This document shows, one piece after another, positions 31,330 through 40,832 of a stretch of 51,651 nucleotides of DNA (within the stretch, counting starts at the first letter, position 1; the number at the start of each line of letters is the position of its first letter). The notes under the pieces were generated by a model that was given only the letters and a program-made list of their open reading frames with translations, ran no database searches and was not told the DNA's origin. Location of the stretch: positions 1-51,651 of the forward strand of contig DNFT01000110.1 in the NCBI GenBank assembly GCA_003486385.1, read 5' to 3'. The position numbers were made by a program, and so were the translations under genes. The stretch is from Eubacterium sp. Its GTDB lineage: Bacteria; Bacillota; Clostridia; Lachnospirales; Lachnospiraceae.

Positions 31330-33138
31330 TCAGCATCCTGTCGCTATATTGTATAGGTTATAATACACACCCTGCTTTTCCATAAGCTCCTTATGTGTTC
31401 CGCTCTCCGCAATTCCGTCCTCCGTAAGTACAAGTATCCTTTCCGCGTTTCTGATTGTTGAGAGCCTGTGTGCGATAACAAATGTAGTCCTGTTCGCGGC
31501 CAGTGTCTCAAGGGACTCCTGGACAACCTTCTCGCTCTCATTGTCGAGAGCGCTTGTAGCCTCGTCAAATATAAGAATCGGTGGATTCTTTAAGAATACT
31601 CTCGCAATCGAAAGACGCTGCTTCTGCCCACCGGACAGTTTTATTCCGCGCTGTCCTATATCTGTATCGTAGCCTTCAGGAAGGCTCATAATAAATTCAT
31701 GCGCATTAGCCTTTTTAGCCGCTTCATAGACCTCCTCATCGGTCGCTCCCGGTCTTCCGTATCTGATATTTTCGATTATTGAACCTGCAAAGAGGTATAC
31801 ATCCTGCTGCACAATTCCTATATTATTTCTCAGACACTTAAGCTTTAAATCTCTCACATCGACGCCATCGACACTTATACTTCCCGAAGTGACATCATAG
31901 AATCGCGGAATGAGACTGCAAAGGGTAGTCTTTCCCGCTCCTGATGAGCCGACAAGCGCAACATACTCACCTGCCTTCACAGCAAGGCTTACATTTTTTA
32001 ATACATACTCATTCTTATCATTGTATCTGAAGGAGACATCCGTAAAGGCAACATCACCCTTGAAATCATTCTTTTCAACTGCATTATCCTTGTCCTTTAT
32101 CGTAGGCTCAATAGACATAATCTCAAGAAAACGCTCATATCCTGAGACACCGTTCTGGAAAGTCTCAGTGAAGTTGATAAGCTTCTTAACCGGTTCGGTA
32201 AAGTTGTTCACATACAGTAGGAAGGTTATGAGCACTGTCACATCTACAATACCCTTGGTTATGAACACGGCTCCCGCCACAATAACAATAATATTTATCA
32301 TGGTCATAAATGCGCCAAGCCCTGAGTGGAAGCCTCCCATATACAGATAACTGCTCTTTTTAGTCTCAACGAAGCGGCTGTTGCCGTCACGGAACTTTTC
32401 CATCTCCGCGTCCTCATTTGCAAAGGATTTTACAACCCTTATTCCGGAAAGATTATCCTCTATGGTAGCATTTATATCCGCAATCTTCGCCCTGTTCCGC
32501 TTAAATGCTGCCTTCATCTTCTTGTTAAAGTAATATGCATAAGCAAACATAAACGGTATAATCGCAAACGCAACCAAGGTGAGCCTTATATTGATTGACG
32601 CAAGAATCGCAAATGAACCGATAAACTTAATTATGGATATGACAATATCCTCCGGTCCATGATGGAAAAGCTCCGCTATCTCAAAAAGGTCATTGGTCAC
32701 ACGGCTCATAAGCTGTCCGACCTTCTGGTCATCAAAGAAATTGAACGATAACCTCTGATACTGTGCAAATATCTCATTTCGCATATCATATTCCATCTTA
32801 GCTCCCATGATATGCCCCTGGTACGCAATAAAGAAATTGCAGTATGCCTCAAGAAGTACAAGCCCGACCATCAGAAGTGCAAGCTTTAAAATGACCCTGA
32901 GTGCTTCATCCGCCTCATAAAATATCACCGTACCTGTTATATATCTTATTATAAGCGGTATAACAAGCGTCACCGCCGCACCCATAATCGCAAAGAACAT
33001 ATCCGCAAAGAACAAGCCCTTGTATGGTTTATAATATGAAAAAAATCTCTGCCATTTCCCCATATTGCGCTTGGCATCGTATGACACATCAAATGGATCT
33101 GTAGGTATTGATGTAAAGCCTTTATTTTTCTTATTCAT
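31330..33138 (-). CDS. ABC exporter, fused membrane and ATPase domains (MsbA/LmrA type)
   Basis: A 602-residue half-transporter. Six membrane helices occupy about 45-330 and the nucleotide-binding domain about 360-600. The ATPase motifs are Walker A GSSGAGKTT, signature LSGGQKQR, Walker B ILIFDEATSALD and the switch His in AHRLSTI. It would work as a homodimer, or with a partner not in the window, to export a lipid, drug or peptide. GGAG seven bases before the ATG supports the start. It precedes the two aminotransferase genes on the same strand. Confidence 0.92.
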   Translation of the reverse strand: MNKKNKGFTSIPTDPFDVSYDAKRNMGKWQRFFSYYKPYKGLFFADMFFAIMGAAVTLVIPLIIRYITGTVIFYEADEALRVILKLALLMVGLVLLEAYCNFFIAYQGHIMGAKMEYDMRNEIFAQYQRLSFNFFDDQKVGQLMSRVTNDLFEIAELFHHGPEDIVISIIKFIGSFAILASINIRLTLVAFAIIPFMFAYAYYFNKKMKAAFKRNRAKIADINATIEDNLSGIRVVKSFANEDAEMEKFRDGNSRFVETKKSSYLYMGGFHSGLGAFMTMINIIVIVAGAVFITKGIVDVTVLITFLLYVNNFTEPVKKLINFTETFQNGVSGYERFLEIMSIEPTIKDKDNAVEKNDFKGDVAFTDVSFRYNDKNEYVLKNVSLAVKAGEYVALVGSSGAGKTTLCSLIPRFYDVTSGSISVDGVDVRDLKLKCLRNNIGIVQQDVYLFAGSIIENIRYGRPGATDEEVYEAAKKANAHEFIMSLPEGYDTDIGQRGIKLSGGQKQRLSIARVFLKNPPILIFDEATSALDNESEKVVQESLETLAANRTTFVIAHRLSTIRNAERILVLTEDGIAESGTHKELMEKQGVYYNLYNIATGC

Positions 33139-33252
33139 TTCAATCTCCGTTTTTCATATTCGTTATTGTCACTGTCTTTGACTTTCTTAAAAACTTTTCT
33201 GATAATCATGTATCATATAGGAATCGGTATTTAAGTTTCACCGGCATATCAA

Positions 33253-34395
33253 TTATCTTTTCCAGTTCATAAGCACCGTCAACATTCTTCTGTATCCGAA
33301 CGCCTTCTCTCTCATCACCATGCGCTCCATGTCATCAAGATTGAGATCCGAGTGCTCTATCTCCATGGAATAGTTGTGCACAAGCCATACCTGCTCGTCA
33401 AATGTGAGCTTTTTGCCATTTTTATACCAGAGAGCCATATCCAGCTCATGTATTATGAGAACCGCCGCAAGTCCGAAGCGCAGCTTGCTCTCGACCTCAT
33501 AGTCATATACTGCCCCGGCAAAATATGTGAAGATAAAATATGACATAAGCTGTTCATACTCCTCCATCCTGTCGGAATAATAGCTGTCAAACTCCTCACA
33601 GAGGATCTCATACTCGTTGGCGGTCATATCCTTGTACAGAAGCTTCTGCGTCTCCCTTACAGACTCTGTCCACGATGATCTTAACACCTCAAGCCTGTGC
33701 AGTTCTTCAAGCATATCGTTCATATACTGCTGCCTTAAGCCTGCTTTGCCGAGGTATCCGCTGTAGGTCTTCTTTTCCGTGGCTGCCTGATGTTCTTTTT
33801 CATCAATCTCGAATATCTGGTCATTGTCTATAAGTCCCTGTATGCCATGCACAATATCAAGAAGCCTTGCAAGCCTGAAGCTTATCGTCCCCTTTTTCTC
33901 ATGCAGAACATCATAGAGCACCTCCCGGATGTCAAGAAGCTTTGTAAACATAAGATAGTCAAAATCCTCGTACTCCTCTTCCTCATCGTCATTCTCGGTG
34001 TAAAATCCTACCCTGCCTCTGTTTTCAAGAACTATTCTCGCCGCCTCCGGGCATGACACGGAAATGGAAATCTCCCTCACATTCTCATATTCCTCAAAAT
34101 GCCTTGGATATCTCTGGCACAGAATACACATCTTATCCTCCCCGGCATCACAGTAGACATCACACAGACCGCGCTCATTTAAAAGTGCACACTTACCCGC
34201 AAACTGCTCGAACATTCCGTTCTCCCAGTCTATAGAGTTGCGCAGGCGCACACCTATCTCGCCCTCCATTTTTTCATACCGCTCAAGTGACTCCTCGTCT
34301 ATCGTTATCTGCCAGCCTGCCGCGCAGCAGTTATCCTTGCACTCACCGCCGATACAGCAGAATTTCTTATAATAATCAGGATATGTGTATTCCAT
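33253..34395 (-). CDS. FliB-like (flagellin lysine-N-methylase family) cysteine-rich protein
   Basis: A 380-residue protein with the N-terminal cysteine set of the FliB family: Cys13, Cys14, Cys19, Cys23 and Cys24, then CALL, CDVYC and CILCQRYP in the next 70 residues. In Salmonella FliB methylates lysines of flagellin using what is thought to be a metal-cluster chemistry. No flagellar gene is nearby, so the target here is unknown. AGGAGG lies about 13 bases before the ATG, a long spacing. It follows aspS on the same strand, separated by a hairpin terminator. Confidence 0.72.
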   Translation of the reverse strand: MEYTYPDYYKKFCCIGGECKDNCCAAGWQITIDEESLERYEKMEGEIGVRLRNSIDWENGMFEQFAGKCALLNERGLCDVYCDAGEDKMCILCQRYPRHFEEYENVREISISVSCPEAARIVLENRGRVGFYTENDDEEEEYEDFDYLMFTKLLDIREVLYDVLHEKKGTISFRLARLLDIVHGIQGLIDNDQIFEIDEKEHQAATEKKTYSGYLGKAGLRQQYMNDMLEELHRLEVLRSSWTESVRETQKLLYKDMTANEYEILCEEFDSYYSDRMEEYEQLMSYFIFTYFAGAVYDYEVESKLRFGLAAVLIIHELDMALWYKNGKKLTFDEQVWLVHNYSMEIEHSDLNLDDMERMVMREKAFGYRRMLTVLMNWKR

Positions 34396-34414
34396 GGTTA
34401 AAAATTTTCCTCCT

Positions 34415-34443
34415 AAAACCAGGCGGCTGTCCGCAAGCCGCCT
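34415..34443 (-). terminator. Intrinsic terminator after aspS
   Basis: Minus-strand AGGCGGCT (34436-34443) pairs with AGCCGCCT (34421-34428), followed by GGTTTT. The T tract is short, so some readthrough into the FliB-like gene is possible. Confidence 0.65.
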
Positions 34444-34613
34444 TGCTGCTTCATTGATTATATGTTACACGAAAAAATAATTGCGAAACCCGGCTTAAAT
34501 CCCTGCCGTTATGCAATCTACTATATCACACTCCCGACTGTCTGCAAATGTAATATAGCAAAATCACACAACATCCGGTATACATAGCCAGAGTTTCGCA
34601 ATTATACTTTAAA

Positions 34614-36365
34614 TTAATCTCTTACCTTAATATGCACTTCACGAAGCTGTGTCTCCGTAACCTCGCCCGGTGCTCCGCACATGAGATCCTGTGCATTGCC
34701 GTTCATAGGGAACGTGATAATCTCACGGATGTTCTCCTCATCGCGAAGAAGCATAATCATACGGTCAACGCCCGGTGCCATACCTGCGTGTGGAGGTGCT
34801 CCGAACTGGAACGCACTGTAGAGTGCCCCGAACTTGGTCTTTAAATCCTCCTGTGTGTAGCCTGCAATCTCGAATGCCTTTACCATTATATCAAGGTCAT
34901 GGTTGCGGACAGCTCCGCTTGAAAGCTCAATTCCGTTACATACAATATCATACTGATATGCCAGTATGTCAAGAGGATTCTTGTTATTAAGCGCCTCAAG
35001 TCCTCCCTGTGGCATTGAGAACGGATTGTGTGTGAATACAATCTTCTTCTCCTCGTTGTCATACTCAAACATAGGAAAATCATTTACAAAGCAGAAGCGG
35101 AATGCGTTCTTCTCGTATAAATCAAGTCTCTTTCCAATCTCATTTCTGAGCTGTCCGGCATAGAGATTAGCCCTCTCCTCCTTATCAGCGATAAAGAAGA
35201 TGGTATCCCCCGGTACAAGTCCGGCAAGCTCTGCCAGCTCCGCCTTATATTCATCAGGAATGAACTTGTCGATAGGTCCCTTATAGCTCATGTCATCTGC
35301 AATCTCAAGGTATCCAAGTCCGCCCATTCCGATTGACTGTGCATAGCTTAAAAGCTTTTCGTGAAAGCCCTTTGACATCTCAGCATGAACCTTGATAGCT
35401 CTTACCGTTCTCTTTAAAAACGGCTTGAATGTGCACTTCTGGAAAAATTCTGTGACATCCATTATTCTAAGTGGGTTTCTCAAATCCGGCTTGTCACAGC
35501 CGAACTCAAGCATAGCCTGCTTGTAGCTGATAACCGGGAACGGAGCCTGTGTGACGGATGCGCCCTCAGGTGCAAACTTGTTAAATGTGGAAGTAAGAAC
35601 CTCCTCACCTGCCCTGAACACATCCTCCTGTGTCGCAAAGCCCATCTCAAAGTCAAGCTGGTAGAACTCTCCCGGCGAGCGGTCTGCTCTTGCATCCTCA
35701 TCCCTGAAGCATGGTGCTATCTGGAAATACTTGTCAAAGCCTGACACCATAAGAAGCTGCTTATACTGCTGCGGTGCCTGAGGCAGTGCATAGAACTTAC
35801 CCTTGAACTTTCTTGAAGGAACGATGTAGTCTCTCGCTCCCTCCGGCGATGACGCACACAGGATAGGTGTCTGAATCTCTAAGAAGCCCATCTCTGTCAT
35901 CTTCTGTCTTAAATAGCTTATAACCTGTGAACGGAAAATTATATTATCCTTAACCTTCTTATTTCTCAAATCAAGATAGCGGTACTTGAGACGGACATCC
36001 TCCCTCGTCTCCTTGGAGGTTATAATCTCAAACGGAAGCTGTGCCTTCACCTTGCCGAGCACTGTGACCTTATGTGCCTCAAGCTCTATTGTCCCGGTAG
36101 GAATCTTAGGATTATATGTCTCCTCATCCCTGTGCTCAATCACACCCTCGATGCTTATACAATCCTCCTTGGAAAGTCCGTTAAGAAGGCTTGTATCTCT
36201 CATAACCACCTGCAGAACTCCATACATATCACGCAGGTCCACGAAGGACACTCCGCCATGATCACGAATATTTTCAACCCAGCCTGCAGCCTTACAGCTC
36301 TTTCCTACATCCTCCTCTGTGATACAGTCAATGGTCTTGTCACGATAAATGTTGTTGATGTTCAT
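34614..36365 (-). CDS. aspS: Aspartyl-tRNA synthetase, bacterial type
   Basis: A class II aminoacyl-tRNA synthetase that attaches Asp to tRNA. The 583-residue protein has an N-terminal OB-fold anticodon domain (about 1-105), the catalytic core with motif 2 around FRDEDARADRSPGEF, an inserted GAD domain (about 300-400), and motif 3 GMAPGVDRMIMLL near the C-terminus. GGAGGA four bases before the ATG at 36363-36365 fixes the start; the frame four codons longer would begin inside the ribosome site. Expression should be controlled by the T-box upstream. The T-box codon suggests this enzyme may also feed Asn-tRNA formation. Confidence 0.96.
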   Translation of the reverse strand: MNINNIYRDKTIDCITEEDVGKSCKAAGWVENIRDHGGVSFVDLRDMYGVLQVVMRDTSLLNGLSKEDCISIEGVIEHRDEETYNPKIPTGTIELEAHKVTVLGKVKAQLPFEIITSKETREDVRLKYRYLDLRNKKVKDNIIFRSQVISYLRQKMTEMGFLEIQTPILCASSPEGARDYIVPSRKFKGKFYALPQAPQQYKQLLMVSGFDKYFQIAPCFRDEDARADRSPGEFYQLDFEMGFATQEDVFRAGEEVLTSTFNKFAPEGASVTQAPFPVISYKQAMLEFGCDKPDLRNPLRIMDVTEFFQKCTFKPFLKRTVRAIKVHAEMSKGFHEKLLSYAQSIGMGGLGYLEIADDMSYKGPIDKFIPDEYKAELAELAGLVPGDTIFFIADKEERANLYAGQLRNEIGKRLDLYEKNAFRFCFVNDFPMFEYDNEEKKIVFTHNPFSMPQGGLEALNNKNPLDILAYQYDIVCNGIELSSGAVRNHDLDIMVKAFEIAGYTQEDLKTKFGALYSAFQFGAPPHAGMAPGVDRMIMLLRDEENIREIITFPMNGNAQDLMCGAPGEVTETQLREVHIKVRD

Positions 36366-36471
36366 GTTCTCCTCCATATACGCGCCGACGGCGCTCTCTT
36401 TATAGAACTACTAAAGCCTCCACAGATTCAGGAATCAATGATATTCGCAATCCGCTCTCGCTGCTTGCTCA

Positions 36472-36512
36472 TATAAAATAAAACCGCTGCTACGCATCGC
36501 TTTTATTTTATA
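36472..36512 (-). other. A/T-rich hairpin between the T-box terminator and aspS
   Basis: TATAAAATAAAA (36472-36483) and TTTTATTTTATA (36501-36512) are perfect complements around a 17-base loop. It directly follows the T-box terminator T tract on the transcript and may be an RNA-processing or stability element. Confidence 0.5.
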
Positions 36513-36843
36513 AAAAAACGTCCTGAACTATGCCTAGTTCAGGACGAACATATTGTCCGCGGTACCACCTGATTTACTGATAAACAGTCACTTTGCGGTT
36601 CTAACAAACCCTTCCGGTTATCGCCCGGTCTACGTCGCCCTTACTTAGAAGCGGTATAAACAGCCAACAAGCTGATACACTATGTATACCTCATACAATT
36701 CCGTACAGCTATAAGCTTCATACCTCTATCCGTTCTGTTTGCAGCTCCTGAGTGTTATTCCCATGTGTTCTGCTGCCGGGCTTCCACCATCCCCGGTTCT
36801 CTGTAAGTGACCACTCATGGTACTTCTCTCTATCAACGCCTTA
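36512..36843 (-). promoter_or_regulatory. T-box riboswitch controlling aspS, candidate Asn specifier
   Basis: Minus-strand AGGTGGTACCGCGG (36557-36570) is the conserved T-box antiterminator sequence. It is followed by a 12-bp perfect terminator stem (36519-36530 with 36535-36546) and seven T residues (36512-36518). Upstream is a stem I with the apical GATGGTGG-type motif near 36788-36795. The base stem pairs CTCAGG with CC(A)TGAG, which places AAC (complement of 36754-36756) in the specifier position, followed by A. AAC codes for Asn, not Asp. Uncharged tRNA would pair with this codon and with the T-box to prevent termination. Confidence 0.92.
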
Positions 36844-36849
36844 AAATGG

Positions 36850-36878
36850 ATTATAATAGGTGTCCTTTTATTTGTCAA
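36850..36878 (-). promoter_or_regulatory. Consensus sigma-A promoter of the aspS T-box transcript
   Basis: Minus-strand TTGACA (36873-36878) and TATAAT (36850-36855) are exactly 17 bases apart, a perfect consensus promoter. Confidence 0.9.
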
Positions 36879-36933
36879 CAATTTATTGTGGTAAAGTGCG
36901 AAAAATTTTTCTAATCAGCTACGCCGCCTGCTG

Positions 36934-37850
36934 CTATAAGCTGCGCGCTGCTATTACTCTCTTCCAGTTAGCAATCATGCAGCTTGTAAGGCTGATGTCA
37001 TCATCCTCAACCGTAATCTCATCCGCCGCGTACCAGCCCGCCATAGACAGCTCCTCCCTGTCAAGCTCTATCCTGTCGGCACCGTCAAGCTCCGCATAGA
37101 AGCCCAGAAGAAAGCCTCCGTCCATGCCCCACGGCTGGCTCGCATAGTAGGTGACATTCTTCACCTGAACGCCAACCTCTTCAAACACCTCTCTTCTTAC
37201 AGTGTCCTCCGCCGACTCTCCTATCTCAACAAAGCCCGCAATAAGTGCATAGCCCTTGTAATCCCTGCCGTTATACTTTGTCATAAGAAGGTGGCTGCCA
37301 TCGTGGACACCCACAATCACAGCAGGCGAAATTCTCGGAAAATGAGATTGCCGCAGTCCGGACAGCGAAGCGCACGAAGCCTTGTATCATGGAAGGTCTG
37401 TCCGCCGCATCTTCCACAGTGCGCATTGTCCCTGTACCAGCAGTGCAGATGATAGCCCGTCATAAGCGCAAATACCCTGTCCTTAGGCTTTGCATGACGC
37501 AGTGCCTTGTAATGCTCATACGAATATCCAAGCTCAGCCCAGTCCGGCTCCGAAGCCCCGGCATAGTGGGTAATTAGAAAATACTCCTCACCATCTATGG
37601 CGAACAGATAGCGATATTCCGCCACGTATTTTTCAATCTCACCGAATCTGGGAAAGTACACATCACCCGCCGGCACATCCTTCTCGAGTGAGCTTGCCGA
37701 CTCCTCCGGTATATCCCGCGTACCCTCACAGTTCTCATGTGCCGTGAGCACATAGCTGTCCTTGAATATAAGGCACAACGCCTTTTCATCCGGGGTCTTG
37801 TCCGGGTAATAATTATTATCGTATTTTTTTGGTAAAATATCCTGAAGCAT
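36934..37850 (-). pseudogene. nudC: NudC-type NADH pyrophosphatase, split by a one-base frameshift
   Basis: NudC hydrolyses NADH/NAD and removes NAD caps from RNA. The 5' part (37317-37850, start supported by GAGG nine bases upstream) encodes the N-terminal domain and a zinc ribbon (CGRC and CPDC). It then runs to a stop just after GNLIF. The 3' part (36934-37320) is in another frame and encodes the rest, including the Nudix box GFVEIGESAEDTVRREVFEEVGV-type core (GX5EX7REXXEEXG). Reading from the first frame to the second at the TTTT run (37339-37342) restores PRISPAVIVGV, as in intact NudC. One base appears to be missing there. It may be a true mutation or a sequencing error in a homopolymer. 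Confidence 0.85.
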
Positions 37851-37895
37851 ATAATTTTTCCTCACATACTTTTCTTATAAGATAATCGCAAAGCT

Positions 37896-38942
37896 CTAAT
37901 TCGTCATCTTTATCGAAATATCATTCCCAAACGCGTTGATTTCCGCATAGCTTCCGCAGATGACCGGCATCATAGGTGACAAATGGCCTAAGTCCACATC
38001 CATTATGATGGGAACCTTATATTTTGAGAGAATGCCTGTTACCGCATTGTACTGGTTCATCCCCATCATATCGCTGCCAAAGCACAACGGTCTTCCTATA
38101 ATAAAGCCCTTCACATGCTTGAACCAGCCGGCATGCTCCATGTTCCAGAGTGCCCTTCTTATTCCCATCACATTAAGGTCGCAGCTCTCCAGAAACCATA
38201 TAATGCCATCGTTCTCATATTGCTCGGCAAACCGGGCAACCTTGTCAAAATTCGTGCCTGCAAGATTTACAAGGCAGTCCATGCAGCCACCGATGAGACG
38301 CCCGGATAAGAATACCTCATAGTCCCTCGCCATGCTGCCGCCGACACCCGGAATGTAATAGTACAGCTCTCTCTTCTCAGTGAGATTGTACGGAAGAAGC
38401 GGATGCTCCTCATCCCTTATGCCTTCCTTCTCCCACATCGGATAACCCTTCACAATATTTTTCTTTCCTGTAAGGACATCATAAGCGTCCTGAACAGCTT
38501 CATGCCACGGCTCCATTCCGAATGAAGCAGCACATGGAGCATATATTGAAGCCACATCGCATATTGTCGTGAGCAGAAATGTAAAATTAGTGTTATCCGA
38601 AAAGCCCATATACCACTTAGGCTTTGCCTGCTTAATCTTATCAAAATCCACATAATCAAGCGTTTCACACATAAGCTCTCCGCCGCCGCAGGATATCAGG
38701 GCGTCATTATTCTCGCTACAGTAATAATCCGTAAGTTCTTTTCCACAGTTTTGCGGTGTCGAGCTTATACCTATGCCGTCCCCTGCATAACAGTTAGGGC
38801 CTATATCGAGCTTATGCCCTAACTCTCCCAGCTTTTTCTGTGCATTTTTAAATGCTGTTTTATAAGGCTCAGTGTTACACCCGAATGAAGGCGCAACGAA
38901 GCCTATAGTTCCATCGGACTTTAAAAATTCAGGAAAACGCAT
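37896..38942 (-). CDS. S66-family peptidase (LD-carboxypeptidase / MccF-like)
   Basis: A 348-residue serine peptidase of family S66, which includes LD-carboxypeptidase A of cell-wall recycling and MccF, which inactivates microcin C. The nucleophile is Ser115 in GFSDNT, and the partner Glu and His are in FLESCD and DLGHLSP. GGAGGA eight bases before the ATG at 38940-38942 fixes the start; a frame ten codons longer is unsupported. There is no signal peptide, so it acts in the cytosol. The sequence looks closer to the MccF-like branch than to classical LdcA, but I cannot be sure. It lies 45 bases ahead of the nudC remnant. Confidence 0.85.
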   Translation of the reverse strand: MRFPEFLKSDGTIGFVAPSFGCNTEPYKTAFKNAQKKLGELGHKLDIGPNCYAGDGIGISSTPQNCGKELTDYYCSENNDALISCGGGELMCETLDYVDFDKIKQAKPKWYMGFSDNTNFTFLLTTICDVASIYAPCAASFGMEPWHEAVQDAYDVLTGKKNIVKGYPMWEKEGIRDEEHPLLPYNLTEKRELYYYIPGVGGSMARDYEVFLSGRLIGGCMDCLVNLAGTNFDKVARFAEQYENDGIIWFLESCDLNVMGIRRALWNMEHAGWFKHVKGFIIGRPLCFGSDMMGMNQYNAVTGILSKYKVPIIMDVDLGHLSPMMPVICGSYAEINAFGNDISIKMTN

Positions 38943-39107
38943 ATTTTTATTCCTCCATACAAAAAATATCATGAACTGTCTTTATATCACGCGTCCGCAG
39001 CATCAGTGTATTGCTCTATCGCAATGTAGCAGCGAATTGACACTTTTTTATCTTTCGTTTATACTTCGTGATTGCAGATACAAATATACAAAACGTGAGG
39101 TTATTAT

Positions 39108-39980
39108 ATGTCACATATCAGCTTAAAATCAATAGAAAAAATAATAATGATACTTCTTGGGAACCTGCTGTACTCATTTGCAATAGCATTTTTCATACTT
39201 CCAAGCGGGCTTATCACAGGCGGAACCACAGGTATCGCACTTTTTGTAAACTATCTCACCGGTTTTGATATCAGTCTTTTTGTTCTTATTTTTAATATAG
39301 TGATGTTCATTGTTGGATTTCTTATTCTCGGAAAGACCTTCGCCCTCTCAACAGTACTCAGTTCAATATGCTATCCATTCATGCTGTCACTGGGACAGAG
39401 ACTTAATCTGCTGATGGGGGATTTGACGCATGACCTGATACTGTGCACCGTGTTCGGCGGACTTTTAATCGGAATTGGCATCGGCATTGTAATCCGAGCC
39501 GGAGCATCCACCGGCGGTATGGACATCCCTCCGCTTGTCCTCAACAAGAAACTGGGAATAAATGTGTCTGTCTCACTGTATGTATTTGATTTTACAATAC
39601 TTATACTACAGATGTTTTTCTCTAACCGCGAACAGATATTGTACGGAATACTTCTTGTGTGCATATATACATTTGCACTTGAAAAGGTTCTCATAATGGG
39701 AAAAAGCAAGACTCAGGTCGAGATAGTCAGTGATAAATACAAAGAGATAAATGAACTTATAACAACAAAATTTGACCGCGGAACAACGCTTTATAACGCA
39801 AACGGTGGATTCACAGGAAATTCAACCTGTGCCGTGTTAACAGTGATTAACAAGCGTGAGCTCTTTGCAATACAGGAGGCAGTCATGAAGGTTGACCCGG
39901 CTGCCTTCATAATCATCAGCCAGGTCAATGAGGTAAAGGGACGCGGTTTTACTCTTCAGAAGAAGTATGAGGTGAAGTAA
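39108..39980 (+). CDS. YitT family membrane protein (DUF161 plus DUF2179), second copy
   Basis: A 290-residue protein with five or six N-terminal membrane helices and a C-terminal DUF2179 domain (about 205-285). GAGG seven bases before the ATG fixes the start. It is shorter at the N-terminus than its paralogue at 15612-16571 and only moderately similar. It is convergent with the GNAT gene, and the coding regions overlap by 32 bases at their 3' ends, so antisense transcripts are likely. Function unknown. Confidence 0.85.
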   Translation: MSHISLKSIEKIIMILLGNLLYSFAIAFFILPSGLITGGTTGIALFVNYLTGFDISLFVLIFNIVMFIVGFLILGKTFALSTVLSSICYPFMLSLGQRLNLLMGDLTHDLILCTVFGGLLIGIGIGIVIRAGASTGGMDIPPLVLNKKLGINVSVSLYVFDFTILILQMFFSNREQILYGILLVCIYTFALEKVLIMGKSKTQVEIVSDKYKEINELITTKFDRGTTLYNANGGFTGNSTCAVLTVINKRELFAIQEAVMKVDPAAFIIISQVNEVKGRGFTLQKKYEVK

Positions 39981-40680
39981 GCTTCTCCATAAGAAGGAAC
40001 TTCCCCTTTCTGAAATATGCATCACCTGCGTAGCTATAGCCTGCACTCTCATATAACTTAACAGCGCGGGGGTTTTTCGTAAATACATCGAGACGTATTG
40101 AGGAAAAGCCCTCTTTTAATGCTTCTTCATCAATGTGTCTGAGCGTTCTCGCCGCAATTCCCATTCCTCTGTACTCCGGCTTCACACACAGTCTGTGCAG
40201 CACAATAAAATTATCCGAATTATCCTTAAAATCGCCGAATTTATATGCCGCATCCTGATGTTTATTGAGCGTATATACAGCGACAAGCTTCCCTCCCTGT
40301 TTTACCAGTGTGAGGGTTTCCTCCTTTATGTCCTTCGCGACGTCACTTATTGCGGGATATATCTCATCCCACTGGTCAAGCCCATTCTCCTTCATATTCT
40401 CCCTGGCTGCATTTAAAAGCTGCATAACCTCATCCTTGTCGCCGTCCTGCGCCTTCTCGAAGAAAAACATTGTCTCCATAAAATACGACCTTATCTGGCT
40501 GCATGCACTGAGCACCATAATTGCCGGTATCAATATTCCCAGCACAGGATTAAAAAGCACATCCAGCACTCCCGCAAGCGACAAAATGGTCAATATCAAT
40601 ATAATAAAGGAAACCGTCCCGAGAAAGCTCCACATTATCATATTGTATTTCTTTATCTTAAGATTCGTTTTATTATCCAT
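39949..40680 (-). CDS. GNAT acetyltransferase with a two-helix membrane anchor
   Basis: A 243-residue protein with two N-terminal membrane helices (about 17-37 and 43-60) and a cytosolic GNAT domain (about 72-235). Motif A, which holds acetyl-CoA, is RGMGIA at 171-176, and the C-terminal NPRAVKLYESAGY stretch is typical of N-acetyltransferases. GGAGG before the ATG supports the start. Membrane-bound GNATs are uncommon, so the acceptor may be a membrane-linked molecule. The 3' end overlaps the convergent YitT gene. Confidence 0.85.
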   Translation of the reverse strand: MDNKTNLKIKKYNMIMWSFLGTVSFIILILTILSLAGVLDVLFNPVLGILIPAIMVLSACSQIRSYFMETMFFFEKAQDGDKDEVMQLLNAARENMKENGLDQWDEIYPAISDVAKDIKEETLTLVKQGGKLVAVYTLNKHQDAAYKFGDFKDNSDNFIVLHRLCVKPEYRGMGIAARTLRHIDEEALKEGFSSIRLDVFTKNPRAVKLYESAGYSYAGDAYFRKGKFLLMEKLTSPHTSSEE

Positions 40681-40803
40681 TCCCTGCCTCCAAGCATATA
40701 ATTTTTCACACTTATTATTAAATGTGTCTGTTTATAAAATCCGGATTCCGGATACTTTCCAAAAATTATTATACATTTTTTTCATGTATATTTCAATTAA
40801 TAG

Positions 40804-40832
40804 TTGCTTTTAAATAGCTATAGTTGTAGAAT
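40804..40832 (+). promoter_or_regulatory. Promoter of the GGDEF sensor gene
   Basis: Plus-strand TTGCTT (40804-40809) and TAGAAT (40827-40832) are 17 bases apart, about 100 bases upstream of the start codon. Confidence 0.5.

Noticed and set aside
36934..37320. Independent Nudix hydrolase gene
   Set aside because: It has no ribosome site of its own, and its first residues continue the NudC sequence of the upstream frame; it is better read as the second half of a frameshifted nudC.
37330..37350. Programmed frameshift in nudC
   Set aside because: The sequence around the TTTT run is not a standard slippery heptamer, and no stimulatory hairpin is evident, so mutation or sequencing error is more likely.
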